A stretch of DNA of 64,000 bases from Betaproteobacteria bacterium (GCA_009780885.1 WQZF01000002.1:1-64000), one strand, 5' to 3'; numbered from the stretch's first letter, positions 19,767-30,137 are shown. A program made the numbers and translations. The notes: generated by a model not told the origin, from the sequence alone.

Positions 19767-20900
19767 ATGATGAAAAAAGTAGGCTTGGTAGGTTGGCGCG
19801 GAATGGTTGGTTCCGTGCTCATGCAGCGGATGGAGGAAGAGGGCGATTTCGCGCTGATCGATCCGGTGTTTTTTTCCACCTCGGCGGCGGGCAGCAGAGC
19901 GCCGGTATTCGGCGGCAAGGGAGGCGATACCCTGCATAACGCCAGCAATACCGATGTCCTGAAAAATATGGATATCATCATCACCTGCCAGGGGGGAGAC
20001 TACACAAAGGAAATTTTCCCCAAGTTGCGCGCGACAGGCTGGAAGGGAGACTGGATCGACGCGGCTTCGGCGCTGCGGATGAACGATGATGCAGTGATCA
20101 TTCTCGATCCGGTCAATCGCAACGTCATCGACGAAGCGCGTGGGCGCGGATGCAACAACTGGATCGGCGGCAACTGTACCGTTTCACTGATGCTGATGGC
20201 GCTCGGCGGATTGTTCAGGGCCGATCTGGTCGAATGGGTTTCGGCGATGACCTATCAGGCAGCTTCCGGCGCTGGCGCGCAAAATATGCGTGAACTGTTG
20301 ATGCAGATGGGGATGCTTTATGAAGCAGTCAAGGATGATCTGGCCAATCCTGCTTCGGCGATTCTCGATATTGACCGCAAGGTTGCGGCAACGCTGCGTT
20401 CTCCCGGGTTCCCCACCTCGAATTTCCGCAATACGCCGCTTGCCGGCAGCCTGATCCCGTGGATCGACGTTCCAGTCGAGAACGGGCAAAGCAAGGAAGA
20501 GTGGAAAGGCGGCGCCGAGTGCAACAAAATCCTCGGCAAGGCGCCGTTCAGAACGCCCGGAAGCATTCCGATCGACGGATTGTGCGTGCGCGTCGGCGCC
20601 ATGCGCTGCCATTCCCAGGCCTTGACGGTGAAAATGAAAAAGGATGTGCCGCTCGATGAAGTCCACGAGATCCTGGCGCGCGGCAACGATTGGGTGAAGG
20701 TCGTTCCGAACGAGCGCGAGGCCAGCGAGCAGGAACTTGGCCCGGCAGCGATCACGGGGACGCTCACTGTGCCGGTCGGACGCCTGCATAAGCTGGCGAT
20801 GGGGCCGGAATATCTTGCGGCCTTTACCTGTGGCGACCAGTTGCTGTGGGGCGCTGCCGAGCCGTTGCGCAGAATGCTGCGGATTCTGCTCGAAGCCTGA
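19767..20900 (+). CDS. asd: Aspartate-semialdehyde dehydrogenase
   Basis: A 377-residue NADPH enzyme that makes aspartate-4-semialdehyde for lysine, threonine, methionine and diaminopimelate. The N-terminal Rossmann motif is [15 protein letters not shown], the catalytic cysteine is in [10 protein letters not shown], and the catalytic histidine is in MRCHSQALT. It is of the Gram-negative Asd type. AGGAGT precedes two adjacent start codons (19767 and 19770). fimV follows after about 200 bp. Confidence 0.96.
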   Translation: MMKKVGLVGWRGMVGSVLMQRMEEEGDFALIDPVFFSTSAAGSRAPVFGGKGGDTLHNASNTDVLKNMDIIITCQGGDYTKEIFPKLRATGWKGDWIDAASALRMNDDAVIILDPVNRNVIDEARGRGCNNWIGGNCTVSLMLMALGGLFRADLVEWVSAMTYQAASGAGAQNMRELLMQMGMLYEAVKDDLANPASAILDIDRKVAATLRSPGFPTSNFRNTPLAGSLIPWIDVPVENGQSKEEWKGGAECNKILGKAPFRTPGSIPIDGLCVRVGAMRCHSQALTVKMKKDVPLDEVHEILARGNDWVKVVPNEREASEQELGPAAITGTLTVPVGRLHKLAMGPEYLAAFTCGDQLLWGAAEPLRRMLRILLEA

Positions 20901-21106
20901 AAAGTCGCGAGCGCAGGGGTTCGGATTTCCTCCCGGTGGAGGGGATTTTCTCTCCAGAATCTGCCGGAGGAATCTTTAGCGGGTTTTTTTGCCACAGTGC
21001 AGTACATAACAAGTCAGATTAGCTTGCACTCGTAACTATATGATGTTATTTTTAATCTTCCAGATCATTATGCAATCGCCACCCAGGGGGTGCTGTGAGA
21101 AATAAC

Positions 21107-24100
21107 ATGAACTTGAGAACCGGGATTCCCGGAATGAAGAAGCTGCGTTATTCCACGCTGGCTGTCGTAACAGGCTTGGCATTGAGCGGGGTTTCGTTGA
21201 GTGCGAATGCCGCCGGGTTGGGCAAGGTGGTCGTTTTTTCTGCGTTGGGGCAACCGTTGCGCGCAGAAGTGGAAGTCATCGCGACGCCCGATGAATTGTC
21301 GGGGATGACGGCGCGGCTGGCTTCGCCGGATGCCTTCCGTGCTTCTGGCCTCGATTATGCCAGCAACCTTCTCAACATTAGGTTCAAGCTCGACAAGAGA
21401 AGCTCCGGCCAAACGATGCTCACTTTGACCACTGAGAGGCCGGTCAATGATCCCTTCGTCGATATGCTTGTCGAGCTGAACTGGTCATCCGGGCGGCTGG
21501 TGCGCGAATTCACATTCCTGCTCGACCCTCCCGAAAACAAAACCGAGAGCTCGGTGAAGCCACCTGAGGTCGCTCCGCCCGCTCCTCCCGTGGTGGCGGT
21601 GACGCCCATCGCCGCAGAGCCTCCGCCGCGCGTGGAAGGGGTTCCTCCGCCACGAGGCGCGGAAGAGGCGTCTACCGAAACAAAACCCGCCACGAGCGAC
21701 GTGTCGACGATCGACGCCGAAACGCGGAAGCGGGCGCAGCAGGCGGCGCAACAGGAAACCGCAGAAACAGCGCCGAAGGCAGAACCGAAAGCGGATTCCA
21801 AGGAGCCCCCCAAGGCTCCGGCGCCTCCCCAGGCAACTGCGGGGACACATCAGGTCAAACCCGGCGAAACCTTGAGGAAGATTGCCACCGAGGTTCGCCC
21901 CGAGGGTGTTTCGCTCGAGCAGATGCTCGTCGGTATTTACCAGGCGAATCCGGATGCTTTCCAGAAGAATATGAATCGCATGAAGAGCGGCCATATTCTG
22001 AATATTCCCGATAAATCCGCCATCGAATCCGTATCCGCTCCCGAGGCGAAGAAAATTGTCGTTGCGCAAGCCGCTGACTGGAATCGTTATCGCAACCGTT
22101 TGGCAGAGATAGCAGGAAAGGCGACTCCGACCGAAGGGGATGCCCAGTCTTCCTCTTCCGGCGTGATTACGCCCAAGGTCGATGACAAGGGCGCCTCGGC
22201 AGCGCCATCCGGGGGTAAGCTTCTGATTTCGAAAAATGAACCTGCCAAGCCGCAAGGAAAGGGGATTTCCGAAGCGGATCGCGTGGCGCAGGAAAAGGCG
22301 ATCAAGGAGGCCAATGATCGCGCCAGGGAAATGGAAGCCACGAACGCCAAGCTGAAGGAATTGTCGAACCAGCAGCAGAGCCAGCTTGAAGCGAAGCAGC
22401 GCGAACTCGAAGCGGGGCAGCGCGAACTCGAAGTAGCGCAGAAACGCATGGCTGAGTTGCAGAAGCAACTCACCGAGGCACAACGGCAAGTAAAGCAACA
22501 GCCGCCCGCGCCGGTTCAACAGGCGCCGGAACCAAAGCCGGAACCGAAACCAGAGCCAAAACCGGAACCAAAACCGGAACCAAAACCAGAGCCAAAGCCG
22601 GAGCTGAAGCCACAACCTGAACAGCCGCCGGTTGCTGTGCCGCCTGTCCAGGCTACAGGCGAGACACCGAAAGGCATGGAAGGAGCACCGGGGTCGGCAT
22701 CCCAGACGACGGAACAGCCCAAGCCCGAAACTTCGCCGCAGCCACAGGAAGCGCAGCAGGAACCCAAGCCCGAGCCGAAACCTGAACCCGAAAAAGCGCC
22801 ACCGCCGCCGGTAGAGCCGAAACCTCCGGCTCAGCCGCAGCCGCAGCCGGAAGAACCTGGACTTCTGGAAGAGATTGGCGGTCTTACGCTGGGAGGTCTC
22901 GCGGCCTTGCTGGTGGTTTTGGGAGGCGGTTTCTATTGGTTCCGCAAGAAGAAACAATCGGCGAATACCGAGGACTTGTCGCAGGTCTCGATCAGTTCCC
23001 TGTCCCAATCCAGTCTGGGGGCCAGCTCCATTTTCCGCTCCACTGGCGGAGGTCAAAGTGTCGATACCTCGCATCTGACGCATACCACCGATTTCAGCCA
23101 GGTCGGGCCGGGCACCATTGATACCGGAGAAGTCGATCCGGTCGCCGAAGCGGACGTTTACATGGCGTATGCCCGTGACGCGCAGGCGGAAGAAATTCTG
23201 CTGGAAGCGAAAACGAAAACTCCGGAGCGTCTGGCGATTCATCTCAAACTGCTCGATATCTACGCTTCCCGGCAAGACCTCAATCAATTCGAGGCGCTAG
23301 CCAGCGAGCTATACACCCTCACGAGGGGTGCGGGACCGGAATGGGAAAAAGCAGCCACGCTTGGCGCACAGCTTGACCCGACGAACCCGCTTTTCAATAC
23401 CTTGCGATCGGCGCCTGTGGCTCCTCCTGTCAATGAGCCGCCTCCGCCGCCTCCGAAACAACCGGCGCCCCAGCCGGCGGCGCCGAAGCCTGCTCCCCAA
23501 CCGGAGCCACGGCCCGCCCCGCAACCGGAGCCACGCCCCGTTCCCCCGCCTCAACCTGAAGCCGTGATGCCGGTCAGGACTCCGCCTCCTGCCCCATCTC
23601 CGGATCAGGCTGCGGTGACTTCCAATCCCGAGTTCATATTCACGGATCTTCCCGCAGGACGGGGAATTCCGGGAGAAAGCGATCTCGTGGACGAAGGAAC
23701 CGATACGAATATCACGGGAACCCAGGTCGGATTCGATCTGAGCGATGAGCCTGAAACCAATCAGGCTTCGACGATCCTTCCGATCAAGAGCGATGAGCCG
23801 CTGGATTTCGATTTCGACGCGCAGGGCGTTGCTACCGACATCCTGACGCAGGAGCAGAAGATGGCCCGGACCGCTTCGCTTCAGCCTCCGTCTCCACTGT
23901 CGGATACCGAGATCGAACCGCTCGATTTTGGCGCCGCGAGTGATTTCGGAGTCGCAAGCAATCCGGCGCAAACCGCTGTGGAAGCTTCCCGGCCTGCGGG
24001 GCTTGCTCCGGTTCTGGGCGATTCGGTGCCCGAGTCGAAGATGACTTCGATCAATCTTGATCTGGCGGCTCCGGAGATTGCCGAAACCGAGTTCTATACC

Positions 24101-24280
24101 GACAACGACGTGCCGCAAACCCTGAATGACGAACTGGCAACCAAACTCGATCTTTCCAAGGCTTACGAAGAAATGGGCGACATGGAAGGCGCGCGTGAAC
24201 TGTTGCAGGAAGTGCTCAATGAAGGGGATGCCAGTTATCAGGAGAAAGCGCGGGCAGCGTTGGCCAGAATGGGCGGTTGA
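21107..24280 (+). CDS. fimV: FimV family protein (pilus assembly / polar hub)
   Basis: About 1057 residues. The order is a signal peptide ending ANA before AGLGKV; the conserved FimV N-terminal domain; a LysM peptidoglycan-binding domain near residues 246-301 (HQVKPGETLRKIA); a coiled coil; Pro-Lys-Glu tracts (PKPEPKPEP, near 475-510); one membrane segment at about 590-611; an acidic cytoplasmic region with a second proline-rich tract; and the conserved C-terminal FimV motif near 1000-1056 (LDLSKAYEEMGDMEGARELL). FimV-type proteins support type IV pilus assembly, twitching and polar cAMP signalling. GTG 21095 and ATG 21134 are alternative starts. A terminator follows. Confidence 0.92.
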   Translation: MNLRTGIPGMKKLRYSTLAVVTGLALSGVSLSANAAGLGKVVVFSALGQPLRAEVEVIATPDELSGMTARLASPDAFRASGLDYASNLLNIRFKLDKRSSGQTMLTLTTERPVNDPFVDMLVELNWSSGRLVREFTFLLDPPENKTESSVKPPEVAPPAPPVVAVTPIAAEPPPRVEGVPPPRGAEEASTETKPATSDVSTIDAETRKRAQQAAQQETAETAPKAEPKADSKEPPKAPAPPQATAGTHQVKPGETLRKIATEVRPEGVSLEQMLVGIYQANPDAFQKNMNRMKSGHILNIPDKSAIESVSAPEAKKIVVAQAADWNRYRNRLAEIAGKATPTEGDAQSSSSGVITPKVDDKGASAAPSGGKLLISKNEPAKPQGKGISEADRVAQEKAIKEANDRAREMEATNAKLKELSNQQQSQLEAKQRELEAGQRELEVAQKRMAELQKQLTEAQRQVKQQPPAPVQQAPEPKPEPKPEPKPEPKPEPKPEPKPELKPQPEQPPVAVPPVQATGETPKGMEGAPGSASQTTEQPKPETSPQPQEAQQEPKPEPKPEPEKAPPPPVEPKPPAQPQPQPEEPGLLEEIGGLTLGGLAALLVVLGGGFYWFRKKKQSANTEDLSQVSISSLSQSSLGASSIFRSTGGGQSVDTSHLTHTTDFSQVGPGTIDTGEVDPVAEADVYMAYARDAQAEEILLEAKTKTPERLAIHLKLLDIYASRQDLNQFEALASELYTLTRGAGPEWEKAATLGAQLDPTNPLFNTLRSAPVAPPVNEPPPPPPKQPAPQPAAPKPAPQPEPRPAPQPEPRPVPPPQPEAVMPVRTPPPAPSPDQAAVTSNPEFIFTDLPAGRGIPGESDLVDEGTDTNITGTQVGFDLSDEPETNQASTILPIKSDEPLDFDFDAQGVATDILTQEQKMARTASLQPPSPLSDTEIEPLDFGAASDFGVASNPAQTAVEASRPAGLAPVLGDSVPESKMTSINLDLAAPEIAETEFYTDNDVPQTLNDELATKLDLSKAYEEMGDMEGARELLQEVLNEGDASYQEKARAALARMGG

Positions 24281-24317
24281 CGGTGACTGAACCCGATATT
24301 CGATGAAATCCTCCCTG

Positions 24318-24349
24318 CCACGGCCCAGTATTGGGCCGTGGTTTTTTTT
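24318..24349 (+). terminator. Rho-independent terminator of fimV
   Basis: CCACGGCCCA-GTAT-TGGGCCGTGG is followed by eight T. It lies 38 bp after the fimV stop and just before repeat copy 4. Confidence 0.93.
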
Positions 24350-24364
24350 CGGGCTCGAACGATA

Positions 24365-24442
24365 TTTTTCTAAATTACTGTAATAATTATTTAATGAAAA
24401 CATCTACATTAGTGAAACATAATTTAACCAAATTTAGAAAAT
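24365..24442 (+). repeat. Oriented 78-bp AT-rich repeat, copy 4
   Basis: It starts TTTTTCTAAATTACTGTAAT and ends CCAAATTTAGAAAAT, with centre CTACATTAGTGAAACATAAT. It sits at the fimV/folC junction. Confidence 0.9.
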
Positions 24443-24494
24443 AATCATCATTTAATCCCCATACAAGCGGATTGTTTCCCGAAAGTTTCTTTCG

Positions 24495-25802
24495 ATGCCT
24501 TCCTTTTCCCCAGACATGCCGCGCACGCTCGACGAATGGCTTCGGCATATCGAATCGCTGCATCCGCGCGGCGAAGCCGGGATCGAGCTGGGGCTGGAGC
24601 GGGTGCGGCGGGTCAAGGAAGCGTTGGGGCAGCGCGAAGTTTGCCCGGTGATCACCGTTGGCGGCACCAACGGCAAAGGCTCGACGGTGGCGTATCTGGA
24701 GCGGATCCTGTGCAATGCGGGCTATCGTGTCGGCGCATACACCTCGCCACATCTGTTGCGCTACAACGAGCGCGTGCGCGTGGCGGGCGTTCCCGTGGAC
24801 GACGATGCGCTCGTGGCCGCGTTTGCGCGTGTGGAAGCGGCGCGCGGCCAGGAGTCGTTGAGCTATTTTGAATTCGGAACGCTGGCATCCTGGGACGTGT
24901 TCGCAGCAGCAGAATGCGATGTGATCGTGCTTGAAATCGGTCTGGGCGGACGGCTCGACGCGGTCAATGTTTACGAGCCGGATATCGCTATCGTCACCGG
25001 TATTGCGCTCGACCATACCGATTGGCTTGGACCGACGCGCGAAGAGATCGGTTTTGAAAAAGCCGGAATTTTTCGCGCGGGCAAACCGGCTTTCTGCGCC
25101 GATCCCGAACCGCCGCAAAGCCTCGTCGAACACGCGGAACAAATTTGCGCCGACTTGCGTTTGATCGGGCGAGATTTCGGCTATTTCGGCGACAGGACGC
25201 AGTGGAGCTTCTGGACGCGCGCGGGGCTACGTCGTGGTGGACTGGCGCCTCCTTCCCTGCGCGGCAGGCAGCAATTGGGTAATGCGGCGGTTGCGCTGGC
25301 AGCGCTGGATGCCCTGAAAGAAAAGTTGCCGGTGGATATGGCGGCGATCCGCCGGGGCCTGATTGAAACCGAACTGCCCGGGCGTTTTCAGGTCTTGCCC
25401 GGCAGGCCGGTCGTGGTGCTCGATGTCGCGCACAATCCGCAGGCGGCTGCCGCGCTGGCTGCCAATCTCGATGACATGGGATTTTTTGATCACACCTGGG
25501 TGGTTGCCGGAATGCTCGCGGACAAGGATCGCACCGCCACGCTGGCTTCTTTGCGCGGCAAGGCCGATGGCTGGTTTTTCACCGATTTGCCTGGCCCGCG
25601 CGGCCTTGGCGCGGAATCGTTGCGGGAGGCGCTGTTTGAGATTGAAGAAAGAGCATTTCCGCACACAGAGCTTCATTCCACGCCTGAAAATGCGTTTGCC
25701 GCTGCCTCAAAGGGGGCCGGGGAGAATGATAGAATCCTCGTCTTTGGTTCTTTCCTCACGGTGGCCGCAGTCTTGCGGTTCCTGAAAACGAAAGAATGCT
25801 AA
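24495..25802 (+). CDS. folC: Dihydrofolate synthase / folylpolyglutamate synthase
   Basis: A 435-residue bifunctional ATP-dependent ligase adding glutamate to dihydropteroate and folates. The Mur-ligase P-loop is GGTNGKGS (residues 56-63). Other family segments are YTSPHLLRYNERVRV, GLGGRLDAVNV, IALDHTDWLG and VVLDVAHNPQAA. It begins a folC–dedD–cvpA–purF group. In many betaproteobacteria accD directly precedes folC; here fimV and a repeat do. Confidence 0.95.
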   Translation: MPSFSPDMPRTLDEWLRHIESLHPRGEAGIELGLERVRRVKEALGQREVCPVITVGGTNGKGSTVAYLERILCNAGYRVGAYTSPHLLRYNERVRVAGVPVDDDALVAAFARVEAARGQESLSYFEFGTLASWDVFAAAECDVIVLEIGLGGRLDAVNVYEPDIAIVTGIALDHTDWLGPTREEIGFEKAGIFRAGKPAFCADPEPPQSLVEHAEQICADLRLIGRDFGYFGDRTQWSFWTRAGLRRGGLAPPSLRGRQQLGNAAVALAALDALKEKLPVDMAAIRRGLIETELPGRFQVLPGRPVVVLDVAHNPQAAAALAANLDDMGFFDHTWVVAGMLADKDRTATLASLRGKADGWFFTDLPGPRGLGAESLREALFEIEERAFPHTELHSTPENAFAAASKGAGENDRILVFGSFLTVAAVLRFLKTKEC

Positions 25803-25813
25803 AGGTATCGACG

Positions 25814-26581
25814 ATGCTTCCCGAACACCGCGACGAATCCGACACTTCCCTTCTGTTTGCCAAACGCGCGCGCCGCCGCCTGATCGGCGCCGTGGCGCTG
25901 GTCTTGTTGGCGGCAATTGTCCTGCCGATGGTGATGGATCGCACTCCGAGGCAGAATGAGGTGGAAGTGCAAATCCACATTCCCGGCCAGAATGAAGCGC
26001 CGCCTTTCAATCCGCCGTTGGCGCCGCCTCCGGAAGAAAAGCCGGCGGTCGCGCCTGCTGTCCCGGTGCCTGCGGCACCCCATCCCGAAGCATCGCCGCC
26101 CGCCCCATCGACTCCTGCCGTAACGCTCAAACCCGCGCGTATCGAAAAACCGGAAGAAAAACCGGACAACAAACCCGCTGCAAGCGTGCCGCAACACGCG
26201 CAGCAGACACAGGGAGCAAAACCTCAGCAGCCGCCAACCCCCGAAGAAGCCAAACGCCAGGAAGCCGAGGCGCGTCGCGCCGCTGCGATTCTCTCTGGCG
26301 CTTCTCCCAACGCGGCGGGTGGCTCATCTTCCGTATCCCCTCCTTCGGCGGGGCAGTACGTCATTCAGATCGGAGCCTTTTCCAATCAGGCCAACCTCAA
26401 GCAAACGCAGAACAAACTGGGCTCCATCGGTATCAAAACCTATACCGAAGCGCTCAGCTTGCCCAAGGGAAGTGTTACGCGCCTGCGCGCCGGTCCGTTC
26501 CCCTCGCATGAAGCCGCCGAAAAGGCGCTGCGGAAAATGAAAGACATCGGCATTTCCGGAGAAATCTCCGCGCATTCATGA
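25814..26581 (+). CDS. dedD: SPOR-domain membrane protein (DedD/FtsN-like)
   Basis: A 255-residue inner-membrane protein. A basic cytoplasmic N-terminus precedes one membrane helix (about residues 28-46, LIGAVALVLLAAIVLPMV). Then comes a long proline-rich periplasmic linker and a C-terminal SPOR domain (QYVIQIGAFSNQANLKQ to the end). SPOR domains bind denuded septal peptidoglycan, so a cell-division role is expected. ATG 25814 has AAAGG upstream; ATG 25796, overlapping the end of folC, is an alternative. cvpA overlaps its stop by four bases. Confidence 0.9.
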   Translation: MLPEHRDESDTSLLFAKRARRRLIGAVALVLLAAIVLPMVMDRTPRQNEVEVQIHIPGQNEAPPFNPPLAPPPEEKPAVAPAVPVPAAPHPEASPPAPSTPAVTLKPARIEKPEEKPDNKPAASVPQHAQQTQGAKPQQPPTPEEAKRQEAEARRAAAILSGASPNAAGGSSSVSPPSAGQYVIQIGAFSNQANLKQTQNKLGSIGIKTYTEALSLPKGSVTRLRAGPFPSHEAAEKALRKMKDIGISGEISAHS

Positions 26582-27072
26582 CGGCGTTCGATTTTACCGT
26601 GCTTGGCATTCTCATCATTTCGCCAGCGGTGGGTTGCTGGCGTGGTTTGGTGGGCGAAATTGTTTCCTTGCTCGCCTGGATCGCGGGATTTCTTGCCGCT
26701 TGGCTTTTCGGGCCGGAGGCGGCCAGAATGCTGGTTGGAATCAGCGATCCCGGAATCAGGCTTGCTGCGGGCTACGTACTGGTTTTTATCGCGGTTCTGC
26801 TCCTGCTTGCGCTGTTGCGCCAGTTGATTCGCGGTACGCTGAAAATGCTCGGCATCTCGTTCATCGACCGCTTTCTCGGCCTCGTGTTCGGGCTGGCGCG
26901 CGGTTTGCTGATTGTGTTGCTGCTGGTAGCCATCGGCGGCATGACGCCTGCGCCGAAGGAGCCTTGGTGGCGTGCCGCCATGCTGGCGCCGCCGCTGGAG
27001 ACCGCAGTACTGGCGCTGCGCCCCTGGATGCCGCATTTCGCTGCAGAGCGGCTCGACTTCCGTGGGCACTGA
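26578..27072 (+). CDS. cvpA: CvpA family membrane protein
   Basis: A 164-residue integral membrane protein with four hydrophobic segments, matching the CvpA/colicin V production family (FTVLGILIISPAVGCWRGLVGEIVSL). The family has been linked to colicin V export and envelope homeostasis; its biochemical role is unsettled. Its ATG overlaps the TGA of dedD (ATGA), indicating translational coupling. purF follows after about 50 bp, as is usual. Confidence 0.92.
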   Translation: MTAFDFTVLGILIISPAVGCWRGLVGEIVSLLAWIAGFLAAWLFGPEAARMLVGISDPGIRLAAGYVLVFIAVLLLLALLRQLIRGTLKMLGISFIDRFLGLVFGLARGLLIVLLLVAIGGMTPAPKEPWWRAAMLAPPLETAVLALRPWMPHFAAERLDFRGH

Positions 27073-27123
27073 TTTTCGGGCTCCAACTTAGAGACCGTAT
27101 TCGTTTATTCAAGGGATTGCATC

Positions 27124-28647
27124 ATGTGTGGAATTATCGGCGTCGTGGCGAGCACGCCCGTCAACCAGCTCATCTATGACGGACTGATGGTATTGCAACA
27201 CCGTGGGCAGGATGCTGCCGGAATTGCCACGGCCAGGGGCAGCATGTTTCACCTGCACAAGGGACCGGGGCTGGTGCGCGACGTTTTCCGCACACGCAAC
27301 ATGCGGGCCTTGCCAGGCAACTGGGGAATCGGCCATGTGCGCTACCCGACGGCGGGATCGGCGATCAATTTTTCCGAAGCGCAACCCTTCTACGTCAATT
27401 CGCCGTTCGGCATCATGCTCGGCCACAACGGCAATCTGACCAACACCGCGCAGTTGCAGGAACAAATGTTTCGCCTCGACCGGCGTCACATCAACACCCA
27501 TTCCGATTCCGAAGTCCTGCTCAACGTTTTCGCGCACGAACTTTACGCGGCGGCCAGCGGTTACGAACTCGATGTCGACAGCGTCTTCCAGGCGGTCGCC
27601 GGAGTACACCGCCGCTGTCGCGGCGCCTATGCCGTGGTGGCGATGATTTCCGGCTATGGGCTGCTGGCCTTCCGCGATCCTTACGGCATCCGCCCGCTGG
27701 TCTTCGGCAGAAACAAAATTCCCGACGGATACGAATACATCGTCGCCTCCGAATCCGTTGCGCTGGATACCCTCGGTTTTGAAATCGTCCGCGATGTCGA
27801 GCCGGGAGAAGCGGTCTTCATCGACCTTGAGAGCAAACTTCATACCCGCCAATGTGCGCAGCAGCCAATGTATTCTTCCTGCATTTTTGAATACGTTTAT
27901 CTCGCGCGTCCGGATTCCGTGATCGACGGCGTTTCTGTTTACGAAACCCGCTTGCGCATGGGCGAATCCCTGGCGCGGAAAGTCGCGCGGCAGTTGCCTC
28001 CGGGCGAGGTCGACGTCGTCATCCCGATTCCCGATTCTTCCCGTCCGGCGGCGATGCAGCTTGCGCATGTACTTGGCATTCCGTATCGCGAAGGGTTCGT
28101 CAAAAACCGCTATATTGGCCGCACCTTCATCATGCCGGGGCAGGCGACGCGAAAAAAATCGGTACGCCAGAAGCTCAACACCGTTTCGGAAGAATTTCGC
28201 GGCAAGAGCGTCCTTCTGGTGGACGACTCGATCGTGCGCGGCACCACCAGCCGCGAAATCGTCGAAATGGCGCGCGCTGCCGGCGCGCACAAGGTCTTTT
28301 TCGCTTCCGCCGCGCCGCCGGTGCGCTTTCCCAACGTCTATGGCATCGACATGCCGACACGTTCCGAACTGATCGCCAGCGGGCGCAGCGAACTTGAAAT
28401 CATGCGCGAAATCGGCGCCGACGCGCTGATATTCCAGGATCTCGAAGATCTCAAGGCTTCCGTCCACGCCTTCAACCCGCAGCTTACCGGCTTCGACGCT
28501 TCCTGTTTCGACGGGCAATACGTCAGCGGCGACATCAGCCCCGAATATCTCGACGAAATCGAAACTTCACGCAATACCGCTCCGGAGCCGGATCATGTCG
28601 ATGATGACGACAGTCATCAAATGGCCCTGAACCTGCCTTCGGGCTAG
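27124..28647 (+). CDS. purF: Amidophosphoribosyltransferase
   Basis: A 507-residue enzyme for the first committed step of purine synthesis, making phosphoribosylamine from PRPP and glutamine. Cys2 of MCGIIGVV is the glutaminase nucleophile and no propeptide is present. The glutamine-site segments RYPTAGSA and GHNGNLTN and the PRPP-binding loop [17 protein letters not shown] are intact. It is the last gene of the folC–dedD–cvpA–purF run. Confidence 0.97.
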   Translation: MCGIIGVVASTPVNQLIYDGLMVLQHRGQDAAGIATARGSMFHLHKGPGLVRDVFRTRNMRALPGNWGIGHVRYPTAGSAINFSEAQPFYVNSPFGIMLGHNGNLTNTAQLQEQMFRLDRRHINTHSDSEVLLNVFAHELYAAASGYELDVDSVFQAVAGVHRRCRGAYAVVAMISGYGLLAFRDPYGIRPLVFGRNKIPDGYEYIVASESVALDTLGFEIVRDVEPGEAVFIDLESKLHTRQCAQQPMYSSCIFEYVYLARPDSVIDGVSVYETRLRMGESLARKVARQLPPGEVDVVIPIPDSSRPAAMQLAHVLGIPYREGFVKNRYIGRTFIMPGQATRKKSVRQKLNTVSEEFRGKSVLLVDDSIVRGTTSREIVEMARAAGAHKVFFASAAPPVRFPNVYGIDMPTRSELIASGRSELEIMREIGADALIFQDLEDLKASVHAFNPQLTGFDASCFDGQYVSGDISPEYLDEIETSRNTAPEPDHVDDDDSHQMALNLPSG

Positions 28648-28673
28648 GGATCTCGTCGCCGCGCCGGAAGGGA

Positions 28674-29066
28674 ATGAACACGATGCTGATCTGGGGATAC
28701 GACGACAGGATGCAGAAACTTTCCCCGGCCGGGAGCCACTATTGTTCCGCATGCCAGGGCGAGCGCAGCTTCAGCCATTTCCTCGCGTACCGGCGCAATC
28801 ACCTCTGGTTCCTCTTTTCCTTCGTGACGGATCGCCACTATTACCGCTTGTGCGACGACTGCCATGAAGGATTCGAACTTGAGCCGCGCATCGTCGAACC
28901 AGAACTCCCGGCACATCCCATTCCCTTTTACACCCGCCATAGCTGGATTGCGCTGGCGGCGCTGATCCTTCTTGCCGTGCTGTGGTCGCTGCGCGATTCT
29001 CCGCCGCCTGCTTCTTCCAATCCTCCAAATCCTTCCAGCCCTGACAGAACGGCGATTTCCACCTGA
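28674..29066 (+). CDS. Zinc-ribbon membrane protein, hypothetical
   Basis: A 130-residue protein. The N-terminal half has two CxxC pairs (YCSAC and LCDDC) in the arrangement of a zinc ribbon. A single membrane helix follows at about residues 88-106 (SWIALAALILLAVLW), then a short proline-rich tail. Such proteins are usually unassigned. GGAAGGGA precedes ATG 28674; ATG 28683 is also possible. It begins 26 bp after purF and may be cotranscribed. Confidence 0.65.
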   Translation: MNTMLIWGYDDRMQKLSPAGSHYCSACQGERSFSHFLAYRRNHLWFLFSFVTDRHYYRLCDDCHEGFELEPRIVEPELPAHPIPFYTRHSWIALAALILLAVLWSLRDSPPPASSNPPNPSSPDRTAIST

Positions 29067-29112
29067 AGCCCCTTGGAACGGTTTTGATTTAATCCTGACC
29101 CTATTGGGATTC

Positions 29113-29140
29113 GTAGGGGCGGATTGCCATCCGCCCCTAC
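29113..29140. repeat. GTAGGGGCGG palindrome
   Basis: GTAGGGGCGGAT-TGCC-ATCCGCCCCTAC is a perfect 12-bp-arm palindrome. Related forms occur near 12223-12247, inside the repeats at 53434 and 62711, and at 62894-62916. Confidence 0.75.
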
Positions 29141-29220
29141 AAATCTCCTTCCGTACTTCGCGTCGATTTGTACGGGCTTGAATCGAAAACGCTCTAATCC
29201 AATGGCTTATTGAGGGCTAA

Positions 29221-29299
29221 ATTTTCTAAATCTGTTTAAATAATTATTAACTAAAATTATTTACTGTAACCAAACATTATTTAAACAAATTTAGAAAAT
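29221..29299 (+). repeat. Oriented 78-bp AT-rich repeat, copy 5
   Basis: It starts ATTTTCTAAATCTGTTTAAA and ends AACAAATTTAGAAAAT, with centre TTACTGTAACCAAACATTAT. It lies between the zinc-ribbon gene and tsaB. Confidence 0.9.
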
Positions 29300-29441
29300 T
29301 TGACCCGCCAGCCGCAGTTTAGGCCGCGTTTGCAAACCACGGCATTCTCCGCTCGACTTGCCTGGAGCATCGCGGGCTTTCGTGGCGCACAGCTTTTCCT
29401 CCCCCGAAAGTATGAAACGTCGCAGCGGGTAAAATGAGCGG

Positions 29442-30137
29442 ATGCTTTTTCTTGCGCTTGAATCTTCCACCGATGCTGCTTCCGTCGCGCTTTGGCGCGA
29501 TGGGCTTGTCAGCGTGCGCGAATGCCCGCCCGGAATGCCCTCGTCGAATGCTTTGCTGCCGCTGGCGAAGGAATTGCTGCGAGAGGCCGGGACAGGATTT
29601 CCCAAACTCGACGCGATTGCTTTCGGGGCCGGGCCGGGAGCCTTTACGGGCTTGCGCGTGGCTTGCGGATTGGCGCAAGGGCTGGCGTGCGGCTTGGGAA
29701 AGCCGTTGCTGCCGGTCGGCACTCTGGAGGCGATGGCCTGGCGAGCCGGACGTGAAACGGGAGCGAAACAGGTTTTGTCCTGCCTCGATGCCCGGATGGG
29801 GGAAGTGTACAGCGCTGCCTTTTCCGAGGGTGCGGTGCTGGAAGCGGCGGGCGTCTACGCGCCGGAGGCGCTGCCCTTGCCGGAAGAGGCGGGCGGATGG
29901 GTCGCGGCGGGAAACGCGCTTTCCGCATATCCCGAACTTGCCAGACGGCTTTCTGCCGCCGGATTCAGGCTGCTTCCCGAAACCCTGCCGGATGCGGGTT
30001 CCGTCGCGGAATTGGCCGCGCCGCGCCTGGCGCGCGGGGAGGGAATCGACGCAGCGCTGGCGGCTCCGCTTTATGTGCGCGACAGGGTCGCGCGCACCGA
30101 AGCCGAACGGCGGGCTGAGCGTGAGGCGAAAAAATGA
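29442..30137 (+). CDS. tsaB: tRNA threonylcarbamoyladenosine biosynthesis protein TsaB
   Basis: A 231-residue member of the ASKHA fold that partners TsaD and TsaE to make t6A37 on tRNAs reading ANN codons. The N-terminal phosphate-binding strand is LALESSTDAASVALW and the conserved glycine-rich loop is AFGAGPGAFTGLRVACG. It lacks the metal-binding histidines of TsaD, as expected for TsaB. It starts a compact tsaB–rimI–udg operon with overlapping stops and starts. Confidence 0.94.
   Translation: MLFLALESSTDAASVALWRDGLVSVRECPPGMPSSNALLPLAKELLREAGTGFPKLDAIAFGAGPGAFTGLRVACGLAQGLACGLGKPLLPVGTLEAMAWRAGRETGAKQVLSCLDARMGEVYSAAFSEGAVLEAAGVYAPEALPLPEEAGGWVAAGNALSAYPELARRLSAAGFRLLPETLPDAGSVAELAAPRLARGEGIDAALAAPLYVRDRVARTEAERRAEREAKK

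Noticed and set aside
20901..21106. Possible terminator of asd or riboswitch upstream of fimV
   Set aside because: A T-run near 20983 lacks a convincing stem, and no known riboswitch core was recognised.
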